Shown: positions 34,361 to 43,638, counted from the stretch's first letter. The stretch is 64,000 nt of DNA from Candidatus Obscuribacter sp. (GCA_016712465.1 JADJQZ010000001.1:248001-312000); one strand, 5' to 3'. Translations and numbers: made by a program. Notes: generated by a model from the letters alone, not told the origin.

Positions 34361-35815
34361 CTAGCCCGACATTTTGGCGCCGGAAAGTCCAGGTCTGGTC
34401 ATCACTTCCGGGTCGAGAATACGCTTCAGCTCAGATTCCGAAAGTTTGGTCAGGCGCAGGGCCACGGCCAGAATGGTCTCGCCGGTCTTGTCGGCCTCTT
34501 TGGCAATCTGCGCGGCCTGGTCGTAACCGATGACGGGAGCGAGAGCCGTGCAAAGGGCCAGCCCTCTTTCCACCATCTGGGGACCGCTGTTTGTGGTTTT
34601 CATGCCCGCCAGGCATTTGTCGACGAAAACGGAAGCGGCGTCTGCCAGAAGTCCCACGGATTCGAGCAAGCTGTGTGCCACTATCGGCAGTGCAACGTTC
34701 AGCTCGAAGTTGGAAGACTGATGGGCGAAAACCACGGTCTGGCAGTTACCCAGCACTCGGTAGCCCACTTGCATGACGGCTTCGCAGATGACCGGATTGA
34801 CCTTGCCGGGCATGATTGAACTGCCTGGTTGAATGGCGGGAAGCAAAACTTCGTTCAAGCCGGCCCGTGGTCCGCTGGCCATCCAGCGCACATCGTTGGC
34901 GATTTTGTTGAGGGCCGTGGCCAGGGTTTGCAGGGCGCCGGCAGCGTCTACGAGGGCGTCGATACTACCCTGGGCGGCGAAGTGATTCTTCGCTTCCTTG
35001 AAGGTGAGAGGCAGACCGGCTGCCTTCGAGACATCCTTGGAGAGATGCTTGAGAGTAAGGGCGGCGAAGCCCTCACGGGTATTGATGCCGGTGCCCACGG
35101 CGGTGCCGCCCAGCGCCACGTTGGAGAGCTGACGCACAGTCGCTTCCAGTCTGGCGATAGAGGCATCGATCTGCGCTTTGTAGCCGGAGAATTCCTGACC
35201 GAAAGTGACCGGCGTTGCATCCTGCAAGTGAGTGCGGCCGGTCTTGAGCGTCTTCCTGAAAGAGCGGGCCTTGCCGGACAGTTCCCTGGAGAGCTTCTTC
35301 AGGGAGGGCAAAAGGCGAGTGCTCAGTTCCAGCACCAGAGCCACATGGATGGCTGTGGGGATGACGTCGTTGGATGATTGCCCCATGTTCACATGGTCAT
35401 TGGGGTGGACGCCGGCGCGGTCCGATTGGTCTTTGCCCAGTGCTTGCCTGGCCAGGTTGGCAATCACTTCGTTGGCGTTCATGTTGGTGGATGTACCGGA
35501 GCCGGTCTGGAAGATGCTGACGACGAAATGTTCGTCATAATCTCCGGCAGCTACCCCGGCGCAGGCGGCGATGATGGCATCGGCGGTCTGCGCGTCGAGG
35601 TCTTTGAGACTCTTGTTGGCTCTGGCTGCCGCCATTTTTATCAGAGCCAGGCTCAGGATAAAGGGGCGGCTGAATTTGATATTGCCGATGGGAAAATTGA
35701 GAGCGGCGCGTTCGGTGCTGGCACCCCAGAGGGCGTGTGACGGCACGGACATCTCTCCCATGGAATCTCGCTCTATTCGGAGGGGCTGTTTACCTGCGGT
35801 AGCTTTCTTTGTCAT
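34361..35815 (-). CDS. fumC: Class II fumarase
   Basis: A 484-residue fumarase/aspartase superfamily enzyme that interconverts fumarate and malate in the TCA cycle. Visible signatures: TGSGTSTNMNANEV (105-117), HPNDHVNMGQSSNDVIPTA, the catalytic-His motif GRTHLQDATP (His196) and the mobile Ser loop GSSIMPGKVNP (331-341). The length is near the usual 460-470 plus a short N-terminal extension. Fumarase is favoured over aspartase because of the HPNDHVN block. It is divergent from the 431-aa membrane protein gene. Confidence 0.88.
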   Translation of the reverse strand: MTKKATAGKQPLRIERDSMGEMSVPSHALWGASTERAALNFPIGNIKFSRPFILSLALIKMAAARANKSLKDLDAQTADAIIAACAGVAAGDYDEHFVVSIFQTGSGTSTNMNANEVIANLARQALGKDQSDRAGVHPNDHVNMGQSSNDVIPTAIHVALVLELSTRLLPSLKKLSRELSGKARSFRKTLKTGRTHLQDATPVTFGQEFSGYKAQIDASIARLEATVRQLSNVALGGTAVGTGINTREGFAALTLKHLSKDVSKAAGLPLTFKEAKNHFAAQGSIDALVDAAGALQTLATALNKIANDVRWMASGPRAGLNEVLLPAIQPGSSIMPGKVNPVICEAVMQVGYRVLGNCQTVVFAHQSSNFELNVALPIVAHSLLESVGLLADAASVFVDKCLAGMKTTNSGPQMVERGLALCTALAPVIGYDQAAQIAKEADKTGETILAVALRLTKLSESELKRILDPEVMTRPGLSGAKMSG

Positions 35816-36083
35816 AGCTAGCCTGCCTTCCTGTCGGAATGGGGATGAGTGGTGAAAGGGAAGATGTTAGGTGTAAGAAAATCCAAAAGTTTTGTTGGCT
35901 GAAAGAACTTGCTAAGCCTATTAGGACACGGGTCAAAGATGCAAGTAAGATCCGCCTCTTGACTAAAAGTCCGATTATTTTAAAGGGGGAAAGTTCGCTC
36001 AGTTCGCGCTTCTTGGCAGGCGGTTGTCAGTTGGGTCGTGAGCAATTGCTTGAAAGCCGTGGCTTTTCTGGCAAAATGGCTTT

Positions 36084-37379
36084 ATGAGCGACAGCAAATC
36101 ATCGAGAGCCAAAAAGAAGAAAAAGCGGGCCAGAGCCAAAAACTCAAGCCCTCAGAACATGGCCCCGGTGCAGGCTTCCCCGGCCGATCAAGTTTTGTCG
36201 GCGCCTGAGACCGTGGAGACCGCCGCTAATTCTGAGACTGCTGCTACTCCTGAGACCGTGGAGACCGCCGCCGATCCTGAGACTGCTGCTGATCCTGAGA
36301 CCGTGGAGCCTGCAGTGCCCCTTGAAAAGACACCGGACGGACCCCAGGGCAGTTTTGTAGTAATGTCGCCCGAGGGCGCCAGCGAGAAAAGTGCCGGGCG
36401 CAAGCTCTCTGCTTTTTTGAGTCGGCTCACCGATAAGATGCTCGGCATGAATGTTCCGGCCCCTGATATTGCCAGGCTGGAAGGAGGAAGCGAGAGGGAG
36501 CCGGTTGAAAGGACGTACCGTCTCAAGACCATGGTTCTTGCCCGTATCATGGCTGAAGCAACGGCCCTCATGGCCATGGTGATCACGCCGCTGTTGTTGT
36601 TCTTTTTCGGCGGGTTCGCTCAATTTTCCGCCGTGGTCAAGTTTCTCTTCCTGGCCGTCGCCCTGGTGGCTGCTTGCATCCTGCCGGCCTATGGCTTCAT
36701 AACCTATCAGGTGACTCTCTGCGGTTCCCTGCTCACGGCCCATAGCATGTTGCGTAAAACAAGCTGCCGCCTCGATCAAATCACAGGTCTGACCAGGCGC
36801 TCCAGTCTTAAATTCGTGCGCTTTGTGGTGGAATTTGATGGCGGTGAGCTGACTTTTCCCATCTGGCTCAAGAATGTTGATGAGCTGGTGGCGCTCTTGC
36901 GCCGCTCACTGCCTGCCTATTTGGGCAGCGCCCGTCTTTCTTCGGGCCGCACCTTCAAGCAAGATGGTCTGGCCACGGTGCTGCAGGTGGCTCAGGTCTT
37001 GATTTCATTGATTTTTGTGGTGGTGGTCTGGCTCTTCACTGTAGCCATCTTGAAGGGTGGGGATTCCGGTAATTCCGACATTCTTTTGCTGGCTGTTTTT
37101 GCAGCGGCAGCTTCACTGGTACTGGTGTACAGAGCCTATGTAGTACTTTTGATGCCCAGTGCCATCAAGCTCACTGACAAAGGCATCCAGGTCAAAACTT
37201 TCTTCTTCACAAGAGAAGTTTCCCGGGAGAATCTTACCGAGGTAAAAGAGCCCATGCCGCTTTTGCCGGAAGGCTTTGTGATTGCCTCCAAACAGGGTGA
37301 CTTTCTAGTGGGGCAGAGCATGGATGCTGCCGATGAACTCGAAAAGGCTCTGCGGGAAATGCTGCCGGCTGGAAGCTGA
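36084..37379 (+). CDS. Membrane protein with ET-repeat N-terminus (431 aa)
   Basis: No family recognised. A Lys/Arg-rich start (KKKKKRARAKN) precedes an acidic region with repeated ETVETAA/ETAA units (residues about 41-75). Two membrane pairs follow (about 170-220 and 300-355), each followed by a soluble beta-rich part that could be PH-like (CRLDQITGLTRRSSLKFVRF and IKLTDKGIQVKTFFFTREVS). The bipartite layout suggests a duplicated membrane/PH-like unit. It is divergent from fumC. Confidence 0.7.
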   Translation: MSDSKSSRAKKKKKRARAKNSSPQNMAPVQASPADQVLSAPETVETAANSETAATPETVETAADPETAADPETVEPAVPLEKTPDGPQGSFVVMSPEGASEKSAGRKLSAFLSRLTDKMLGMNVPAPDIARLEGGSEREPVERTYRLKTMVLARIMAEATALMAMVITPLLLFFFGGFAQFSAVVKFLFLAVALVAACILPAYGFITYQVTLCGSLLTAHSMLRKTSCRLDQITGLTRRSSLKFVRFVVEFDGGELTFPIWLKNVDELVALLRRSLPAYLGSARLSSGRTFKQDGLATVLQVAQVLISLIFVVVVWLFTVAILKGGDSGNSDILLLAVFAAAASLVLVYRAYVVLLMPSAIKLTDKGIQVKTFFFTREVSRENLTEVKEPMPLLPEGFVIASKQGDFLVGQSMDAADELEKALREMLPAGS

Positions 37380-37388
37380 CCAGCTTCC
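37371..37388. terminator. Short bidirectional hairpin
   Basis: A perfect 8-bp stem (GGAAGCTG/CAGCTTCC) overlaps the stop codon of the membrane protein gene and lies between it and the convergent Nudix gene. A T-run follows at 37404-37409. Confidence 0.5.
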
Positions 37389-37420
37389 AAGAAAGAGCCG
37401 CCGATTTTTCACTGTTAGTT

Positions 37421-37912
37421 TCAGGCTTCGCTTTTGACGGACTGGAAGAACTGACTGATCATTTTTCGGTGCAGGGGAAAAGCGATATTCTGAGGCAGAC
37501 TGCCAGGTTTGAAGGTGCCGACTGCACTGGCGTCGTCGCCCGCTTCCAGTCTGCCGCCCACGGGAGTGCCCTGGTAGAAAAGGATAATGACGTTGATACC
37601 GTGACCGGGTGCACTGGCACCCAGAAGTTTCTCAATGCGCACTTCCAAACCGGTTTCTTCGAATACTTCTCGGGCTGCCGATTCTTCCGGATCTTCACTG
37701 GCTTCGATAAAGCCGCCGGGCAGGCACCAATCGTCTACGAAAGGCTCAAATTTGCGTTTGACCAGCACCAGCTCCGAGTCCATGGTGACCAGGGTGGCAG
37801 TGACCGGTTTGGGATTGTCCCAGTGTACGAATTCACAAAGCTCGCAGGCAAGGCGGTCTTTGCCCCCGATACCGGTGACTTTCAACATGGCCGTGCAGTG
37901 GGGGCAACTCTT
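37421..37912 (-). CDS. Nudix hydrolase with zinc ribbon
   Basis: A 163-residue protein beginning with a zinc ribbon (CPHC near residue 4 and CELC near 27). It then has a Nudix box GFIEASEDPEESAAREVFEE, completed by TGL, matching GX5EX7REUXEEXGU. It resembles the NudC/Nudix enzymes with an N-terminal ribbon that cleave NAD(H) or ADP-ribose-type substrates; the substrate is not predictable. The frame extends to a GTG at 37990, but the ribbon begins right after the ATG at 37912. Confidence 0.85.
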   Translation of the reverse strand, partial: KSCPHCTAMLKVTGIGGKDRLACELCEFVHWDNPKPVTATLVTMDSELVLVKRKFEPFVDDWCLPGGFIEASEDPEESAAREVFEETGLEVRIEKLLGASAPGHGINVIILFYQGTPVGGRLEAGDDASAVGTFKPGSLPQNIAFPLHRKMISQFFQSVKSEA

Positions 37913-38240
37913 CATGGTTATCTGGGATGGTTTCTGGAACTGAAGGGATGGCAAGTGTCTCGTGCTGCTGCCCGAAAGCGGCTTAAGCACTTGTCATTAC
38001 CCGGATTGCATCCCTAGAATTTTATCAGCAATCCGCTCTTTGCAATGGGAAATTGGGAGCCAGGGCTGAATCTCGTGGAATATGCATTGGTAGAAAGTCT
38101 GATAAAAGTTGAATATTCTATGCGTATGCTATCTGCTCCTGGTAACATGCAAAAGACCGTTTACCCCACTTGGTGGTGGGGAATATAAGACACTGGAATC
38201 CCGTCCTCGATCGAGTCGAGGCTAGCTAAGGTAGAAAACA

Positions 38241-38444
38241 ATGAGTTCGGAGTCCCTTGGATACTTTGCTCTCGGGCAGTCGAAATCCTCAAGTCAGTCT
38301 GGAGAACGTGCCATTGAGCGCGACCGCCAGACCGAAGCAACGAGAAACTGCAAGAACGGTGTTTGTGAGCTTTCTACCTGGAAGCCGAGCAAGCCGTCAG
38401 TAACCCAAGACCCTGCCGATGGGGTTCGTCGTAAGAACATCTAA
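38241..38444 (+). CDS. Small hypothetical protein (67 aa)
   Basis: No family recognised. The protein is polar, Ser/Arg/Lys-rich and probably unfolded, with two cysteines (NCKNGVCEL). It is framed by an upstream AT-rich region and a classic terminator downstream, which supports a real single-gene transcript. The ribosome site (GGTAG) is weak. Confidence 0.45.
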   Translation: MSSESLGYFALGQSKSSSQSGERAIERDRQTEATRNCKNGVCELSTWKPSKPSVTQDPADGVRRKNI

Positions 38445-38517
38445 GTGAAGCTTGCTTCAATTTTTACTTAAAAGCCGCTTATGAATGCGGCGCGGTTTAT
38501 CCGTTTCAAGTGCTTGA

Positions 38518-38546
38518 AACCTGCCTTTCGAAGGCAGGTTTTTTTG
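38518..38546 (+). terminator. Rho-independent terminator
   Basis: A 10-bp stem (AACCTGCCTT with AAGGCAGGTT), TCG loop and T-run at 38539-38545. It ends the 67-aa gene transcript. Confidence 0.9.
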
Positions 38547-38949
38547 CTCTCGCGAGCCGCGCTATTGTGGCGCAAGTTCTTGGGAGCATTACCTTTCTGT
38601 TATTAAGGCTTAGAACTCGTTTCCGAATGCCTGAATGACTCAGAAGTAATTTATAGGAGCTTTTGTAGGGCTCGTCGCTTTATCTAGGCTGCTGACATCT
38701 ACTTCCACAAATTTCGAGATCCGATTTCCGAGCAACCGCTGCAATTACCCCCCCTGCACTGCCATTTCCAGCTTACTCCAGTGGTTTCCACCCTGGTGCT
38801 GAAAACGTCTCGCGTTCTGGTAGATGACGTAGAGATGGTGGCGGATAGTTTGGGTGGGGCTGGCTTTGCTGCGGCCCAAGACGCTCGGGCGGATTTCTAA
38901 CCCCTCCTCGCAACGAGGAGGATTGCTTCCCGTAAGGAGAATGCACCAA
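38547..38949. other. Intergenic region upstream of the 653-aa gene
   Basis: No gene seen. It should contain the promoter and leader of the large membrane protein gene. A C-run at 38750 and a CCTCCTCGCAACGAGGAGG hairpin (about 38905-38923) lie just before the start. Confidence 0.35.
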
Positions 38950-40911
38950 ATGTCCAACCAAAAGACTGGAGTGGCTCAAACCCTCCTCAACCTCGTGCTG
39001 TTCATTCCCACTGTCCTCTACATGGCTGTGCGTGAGAGTGGCAAGTGGATCTGCCGTCGCGCCTACTCCGGTGGGTTCGTGCGTGCGATTTTCGTCGGTC
39101 TGGCCGGTTTCGGGGTGGCCTGTGTCACCTCCATTTCCGCTGCCGACTATTTCTCCGGACAGCTGGGCTGGAGTCCTTCCGCCTGGTTCGTCTCCAGCGC
39201 CGTGGTCTTCATCCTGACCATGACGCACCTCTGGCCGGCTATCTACTGGGGTCTGGTTCGCCATATCTGGAATCTGGGCGAATGGATTCTGAAGAAGGTG
39301 AAGCTGTTCGCCAAGGAAGTCTTCAAGCCGCTCACAGCCATCGTTGTGAACGCCATGCGCCAGGCTCCCGGCTCCAACTACCTGTGGGAGCTGGTGGAGG
39401 GCAAGAACGGCAAGAAGTGGGGCATCCGCCTTCTGCAGGTGTTGCTCTTCCTGGGCGCTGCTCTGCTCTCGGCTCTGGCCGGCTACGTCACCTTCCAGGC
39501 CCTGGCCGGACTGGTGCCTGTTCCCATGCTGGCTGCCCTCCATCTGGAGGAAATCGTGGCCGGCGTGGTGGCTTTCACCGCCTTCTACTTCTCCATCTCC
39601 AGCCTGGTCTACCTCCTCGACGAGGGTGATGCTCCGGCTACGGCCATGGTCTACAGCGGCCTGGCTGCCTACGGTCTGACGCACACTTCGCTCCTGGCTG
39701 GTGCCTCCCTGCCTGTGGTGCTGGGCGCTTGCGCCTTCACCTTCCTGGCCGGCGTCACCTACATCCTGCCGGCTTTCATCGCCGTTCTGCAGGGTGGGCT
39801 GGTGGAGCGGCTGCTCAAGGCCTGGGGTGAGCTTCTGGACTCGGTCTATGCCCGCGAGGACAATCTCGAGTTCCGTCGTTTCTACCACCACGTCATGAAC
39901 ATCGTCATCTCCGCTGCCGTCGGCTGCGTCCTCTATGCCAACGTGGGGCTGGTCAACCTGCCTCCCCTGGCTGGTCTGGTGCTGTCGGTGCTGGTGGGTC
40001 TCTACTGCTACGCCGAAGGCAGCCGCGACATTCTCAACCGCAGCGGCGGCAATGCCATGATCGGCATTCTCACCTCGCTGGCGGCTGGCTATGCGGCTTA
40101 CAGCTTCCTGCCTGCGGCCTACGGGCTGAGCGGTGCCTGGCTCTTCACTGCGGTGGTGGGCGGCGTGCTTGCTACGGGCCTTCTGGTCTATCCCTTCGCC
40201 TATCTGCTGGTGCGTGCCCTGACGAGCTGGGCTGCTCCTGCCTGCGGCGGTGCTCTGGAGACGGTGCACAAGAACGTCAGCGTCGGTTTCAAGAAGCTGG
40301 GCGAGCAGATTTCCAAGCTGCAGCGCGCTGCCTTCGACGACAAGACGGGCTTCTCGTCGCTCTTCGGTCACCTGGGAACGGTGGCGCTGGTGGTGCTGGC
40401 CGTGCGGTCGCTTCTGCCTCTGGCGGCGCCCTACATGCCGGCGTCCTTCTGGCTGAGCACTGCCATCACGGCCGTGGTTGGTCTCAACCTGGTCATCCTC
40501 ATGAACCGTCTCCTGTCCCGCTACAGCGCCGAGTCGTTCTCGTTCGCTGCCGGCATCACGACGCTGTTCCTGGTCGGTCGCCTGGTCCTGGACGCTTCGG
40601 CGAGCTGGGTGGCGGCAGTGGTCGTGGGTTTGACGGCTGCCTACATCATCGGCGGCATCGTCGCTCCGGCGGTGTATCTGACCCTGCGCGCGCCGGTCAA
40701 CCTGGTCTTCACGTCCTGGCTGGCTCCGGTGGTGGACAAGGTCTTCGCTGCCGTCTGGAATACCTACGTGGCCACCTGGAAGTTCGTGGGTGAGCGCTTC
40801 GCCTTCCTGACCAAGATCGCCATGATCTTCCTCGGACCGGTGATCAAGGCTGTGCAGACGGCCTGGGCCACCATGCGTGGCATCTACGATCGCCTCACGG
40901 GCGGTCGCTAA
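38950..40911 (+). CDS. Large polytopic membrane protein (653 aa), GC-rich
   Basis: No family recognised. Roughly 14-16 hydrophobic segments alternate with short charged loops, including a central amphipathic part (VKLFAKEVFKPLTAIVVNAM and VHKNVSVGFKKLGEQISKLQ). Codon use is extremely biased to G/C-ending codons. The same style is seen in the cassette at 22-24 kb and in terB, so it may mark high expression or foreign origin. AAGGAG lies 10 bases before the ATG at 38950. An ATG at 38941 is too close to it. The long minus-strand frame opposite this gene is its shadow. Confidence 0.8.
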   Translation: MSNQKTGVAQTLLNLVLFIPTVLYMAVRESGKWICRRAYSGGFVRAIFVGLAGFGVACVTSISAADYFSGQLGWSPSAWFVSSAVVFILTMTHLWPAIYWGLVRHIWNLGEWILKKVKLFAKEVFKPLTAIVVNAMRQAPGSNYLWELVEGKNGKKWGIRLLQVLLFLGAALLSALAGYVTFQALAGLVPVPMLAALHLEEIVAGVVAFTAFYFSISSLVYLLDEGDAPATAMVYSGLAAYGLTHTSLLAGASLPVVLGACAFTFLAGVTYILPAFIAVLQGGLVERLLKAWGELLDSVYAREDNLEFRRFYHHVMNIVISAAVGCVLYANVGLVNLPPLAGLVLSVLVGLYCYAEGSRDILNRSGGNAMIGILTSLAAGYAAYSFLPAAYGLSGAWLFTAVVGGVLATGLLVYPFAYLLVRALTSWAAPACGGALETVHKNVSVGFKKLGEQISKLQRAAFDDKTGFSSLFGHLGTVALVVLAVRSLLPLAAPYMPASFWLSTAITAVVGLNLVILMNRLLSRYSAESFSFAAGITTLFLVGRLVLDASASWVAAVVVGLTAAYIIGGIVAPAVYLTLRAPVNLVFTSWLAPVVDKVFAAVWNTYVATWKFVGERFAFLTKIAMIFLGPVIKAVQTAWATMRGIYDRLTGGR

Positions 40912-40923
40912 GTAAGCATTTGT

Positions 40924-40985
40924 GGTGGGGGACGGTTCTCGGTGCCAGGCTGAAAACGCCTGGTAGTTGTGAGCCGTTCCCCACC
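40924..40985 (+). promoter_or_regulatory. Long structured RNA element before the lipoprotein gene
   Basis: A 15-bp outer stem (40924-40938 with 40971-40985, including G-U pairs) encloses an inner 6-bp hairpin (CCAGGC at 40945-40950 with GCCTGG at 40958-40963). It begins 12 bases after the 653-aa gene and ends 33 bases before the lipoprotein ATG. It could be a terminator-like attenuator or an mRNA-processing element. Confidence 0.6.
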
Positions 40986-41018
40986 CGTGCCTGGTTTCAA
41001 TATAACAACGGAGGGCCT

Positions 41019-41549
41019 ATGAAAGGTCTCAAAAGTTTGCCAGGCTCAGCATTAGGGGGATTGTTCAAGAGATCCCGTCTGGCGCTGCTTCTGGTTTTAT
41101 CCTGTCTGGGGTTGGCTCTTGCAGCCTGTGCGCCCCTGACCGGCGTCAAGGGAGGTAACGTGGAGGTGGAGGTGCCGCAACCCCCGCCGCCCCTGGTTAC
41201 CCAAGTCACCTATGCCACCATGCTCGGTACTGTCGGCAAGTCGACGGTGCCGGTCTTTCTGGAAGAGTATGACCCGCTTATGTGCGACGCTGCCTGCGTC
41301 AAGCAACACCAGGTGGTGGAAGAAGCGGCCGCATACTTCCGGGAAAAGAAGGTGGACATTCGCTTCTACCGGGTGCCTACCGACGAATCGGAGTTTCAAA
41401 CCGACGAGGCGGTGGTCTTTCCCATTTACTACATTGTCGGACCTCGCCTGCGTCTTATCGATGCCGACTACGGCGTCAAGACGAAAGAGGAACTGATCAA
41501 GTTCGTGGAGGAAGCTCTCGGCCTGCCGCCTTCGGTGGTTACGCCTTGA
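41019..41549 (+). CDS. Lipoprotein with thioredoxin-like domain
   Basis: A 176-residue protein with a signal peptide and lipobox (LALAAC). The mature part (TVPVFLEEYDPLMCDAACVKQHQ) has a Cys-x3-Cys where thioredoxins have CxxC, followed by a KKVDIRFYRVPTDE strand and a FPIYYIVG cis-Pro-like segment. It may be a redox or metal-binding thioredoxin-like lipoprotein of the periplasm. GGAGG lies 4 bases before the ATG. It shares a transcript or leader with the 653-aa membrane protein. Confidence 0.7.
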   Translation: MKGLKSLPGSALGGLFKRSRLALLLVLSCLGLALAACAPLTGVKGGNVEVEVPQPPPPLVTQVTYATMLGTVGKSTVPVFLEEYDPLMCDAACVKQHQVVEEAAAYFREKKVDIRFYRVPTDESEFQTDEAVVFPIYYIVGPRLRLIDADYGVKTKEELIKFVEEALGLPPSVVTP

Positions 41550-41619
41550 GTTTGCTCTGAACTTTTGAAAGGTGGCAAGCTCCTCGGCATGAAAAAATGA
41601 GCTTGCGCATGCACCACTG

Positions 41620-41655
41620 CAGAGTCGGGTTTGCCCCCCGACTCTGGCTTTCTCC
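41620..41655 (+). terminator. Terminator after the lipoprotein gene
   Basis: A 10-bp stem (CAGAGTCGGG with CCCGACTCTG, loop of 7) is followed by a pyrimidine-rich GCTTTCTCCTT. Confidence 0.75.
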
Positions 41656-41688
41656 TTCTGTTTCATTCAGTGCTCAGTAGATTTTTTG

Positions 41689-41736
41689 ATGGGCACGTTT
41701 GGAACTGTTGATACCATCCCTAAAGTTGCATGATTT
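41689..41736. repeat. Dispersed repeat, copy 1
   Basis: This intergenic segment (ATGGGCACGTTTGGAACTG... to GCATGATTT) recurs at 63908-63953 with about 80 percent identity by eye and one 3-base gap. Both copies follow a T-run. Function unknown. Confidence 0.6.
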
Positions 41737-41843
41737 GTGTTTGCGAATCATACCGGAGTCTTCAATGCTGGTACTTCCCAAAACTGGCACAAGTTCTGCT
41801 GTTTAAACGTTTCTGATAAAATACTATAATATATGGTGTAGTG

Positions 41844-41882
41844 CCCCAAAAATAACCGGGAAAATGGTTGCTTTTCCCGGTT
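41844..41882 (-). terminator. Terminator of the TonB-C-like gene
   Basis: A perfect 11-bp stem (AACCGGGAAAA with TTTTCCCGGTT) is followed on the minus strand by ATTTTTGGGG. It lies 150 bases after the stop of the 42033 gene. A TATAAT at 41825-41830 on the plus strand may be an unrelated promoter. Confidence 0.7.
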
Positions 41883-42032
41883 AGGTAGCAGTCCATTTCT
41901 CTTGCTGCAACGGCTGGACTGTAAGTTTAGTGTTTGTTCTTTTTGAATGTGTTGTAAATAGTAGAAGCTCTAAAAGGGGTTTACGGAAACTGAGTACCTG
42001 TATGTGAGCGAGGCACCGTCCAAAATCATTTG

Positions 42033-42500
42033 CTATTTGCCTGGGTGTTCGCGTTTTAGCCAAGCTTCAGAAAGCACATCAACTTTCCCAAACTCAGGTT
42101 TGAACCAAATACGAAGACCAGTTTGTCGAGCCAAGCTGTTTCTTGGCTTAGGTAGGGGTACTTGCCCTTTGAGAAAATCTAAAGCACGCTGATCGACCTT
42201 AGGATCGCCCGAGGATTTCACAATTCTGGCTGTCCTAATAGAGCCATCTGCATTTACTAAAAGATGACAATGCACAGCCCTTTCAATTGGATGAGTCTCA
42301 CGAAAGGGCCGATTAATTGCAAGTTGTACCTCTGCGGCCCAACCTGATGCTTCTGACTCTTCTAGATGTGGATCTGAGAATTGAGAGGGAACGGGCGATG
42401 TACAAAATGGTTTCCGAGAGGCTTGCACATCAGAAGCTATTGCTTCTGATGGGGTAAGAACTACAGCCAGAAAGAGCAGCTGATGGAAAATGGTTTTCAA
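42033..42500 (-). CDS. Secreted TonB-C-like protein
   Basis: A 155-residue protein with a Sec signal peptide (to about residue 23) and a C-terminal domain (AVHCHLLVNADGSIRTARIVKSSGDPKVDQRALDFL) matching the TonB C-terminal/energy-transducing fold. No membrane anchor or Pro-rich spacer is present, so it is not a classical TonB. Role unknown. A terminator lies 150 bases downstream. Confidence 0.7.
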   Translation of the reverse strand: MKTIFHQLLFLAVVLTPSEAIASDVQASRKPFCTSPVPSQFSDPHLEESEASGWAAEVQLAINRPFRETHPIERAVHCHLLVNADGSIRTARIVKSSGDPKVDQRALDFLKGQVPLPKPRNSLARQTGLRIWFKPEFGKVDVLSEAWLKREHPGK

Positions 42501-42554
42501 CTTGCTTTAATATCCTTGACTCGACATGTTTTTATGATATTCGATCCTTAGAAG

Positions 42555-42689
42555 GAAAATAGAACCATTTATTCTAGACATCACTTTTGAAAATGACAGA
42601 CTGTCAGGTTACCGAGTACGGTCTTGCAGTCTAACAAGTAGCACTTGGAACCGTATAAACGAGTTGCAAGAGAGAGAAGAGTACTAACC
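42555..42689 (+). pseudogene. Gene fragment homologous to the 28.3-kb pseudogene
   Basis: The frame reads EPFILDITFENDRLSGYRVRSCSL... to ELQEREEY and matches EPFFLDISFENDKLSGYRV... of the 28340-28735 remnant. There is no start or N-terminal part, so it is a truncated copy. It has CAA (Gln) where the other copy has a TAG stop. Confidence 0.65.
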
Positions 42690-43224
42690 CCCCTTGGCGC
42701 GAGCCAGAGGAAATATCTTAGTTACGGGACTGTGCGCCAGTTCACTGCCCATTCTCACCTGAAACAACCCTGGCGGCGGCGGTTGCGTAAAGGGTGGCAA
42801 TGGCAAGCCCGGCGACATCACTTAGAATCCACTCAATCTTGTTAAGACCTTCTCAAGTATAGCGTTCCAACTAGCTTTGGAACAGTTCCCGCCCGTTTGC
42901 CGGGACGGTGGCACTCGGGCCATGAGGGAGGACGTCCAATGAGCCCTTACACCCTCAAAGTTTTAAGCAATATACTCGTCTTCAACTTGAATCAGTAAAC
43001 CTTCTGTTGATACCAGTAAGTCTCTTCTTTTTCTTTTCGTTTAAGGACAACTTTCCTTCCCAATAATTCAACTCAGGCTCTCAGGGTTCATTACCACAGC
43101 AAGATCTTGTTGCTGAAAGGGCGCCTCTTTGATGGCTTTGCGAAGGAAACCAGGAAGTCTTCCATTTTTCAATTTCGACAGCCCGGCGGCAATGCGCTTC
43201 CGAGCTCTATCAACAGGAGAATTT
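42690..43224. other. Intergenic region, no gene seen
   Basis: No gene seen. A GTTCCAA/TTGGAAC hairpin lies at about 42863-42882. The region should contain the promoter of the 43225 gene. Confidence 0.35.
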
Positions 43225-43638
43225 ATGATCATTCCAAACAAAGAAAGTCGCTTCTTCCTCAAGAAGATGGGTGCTTTTACCTGGTTAACAGCGGTGGCTC
43301 TCGGGCTTTACGGTCTTTTCGTATTAGGCGCGTCCACAATGCTCGTCGGCAATATTTTGCTGGTGGGTGTTATTGCCTTTGTACTCAGTCTGGCTGTATC
43401 CGTTCTGCTCTTTCGCTACCCGCTTCTAGAATCCGTAGCGCTTGCTTATGTCATGTATGCTTCCGTGGATCTGGCGGCATTCCTTCCTTCACTTCTGGGG
43501 CTGAACTGGCAAGAGGCTTTTGTAGGTGTGGGGCTCTTTGGTGCGGTGCTGATGGCTATGGCCGATATTGGTGCCGTCATCCTGGCTGTAACACTGGTCA
43601 GTGGTTTTGCCCGCCCAAAGTGCGACCATGAGACCTAG
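43225..43638 (+). CDS. Small polytopic membrane protein (137 aa)
   Basis: No family recognised. Four hydrophobic segments and few charges apart from the basic N-terminus (PNKESRFFLKK). AGGAG lies 5 bases before the ATG at 43225. The frame extends upstream but without a ribosome site. Its end overlaps the CtpA-type protease gene by 11 bases, so translation is coupled and the two may work together at the membrane. Confidence 0.65.
   Translation: MIIPNKESRFFLKKMGAFTWLTAVALGLYGLFVLGASTMLVGNILLVGVIAFVLSLAVSVLLFRYPLLESVALAYVMYASVDLAAFLPSLLGLNWQEAFVGVGLFGAVLMAMADIGAVILAVTLVSGFARPKCDHET

Noticed and set aside
38773..40371. A 532-residue minus-strand open frame opposite the 653-aa membrane protein
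   Set aside because: It is rich in Gln/His/Glu as expected for the antisense of a GC-rich gene, has no domain, and the plus-strand frame has a proper start and hydrophobic periodicity.
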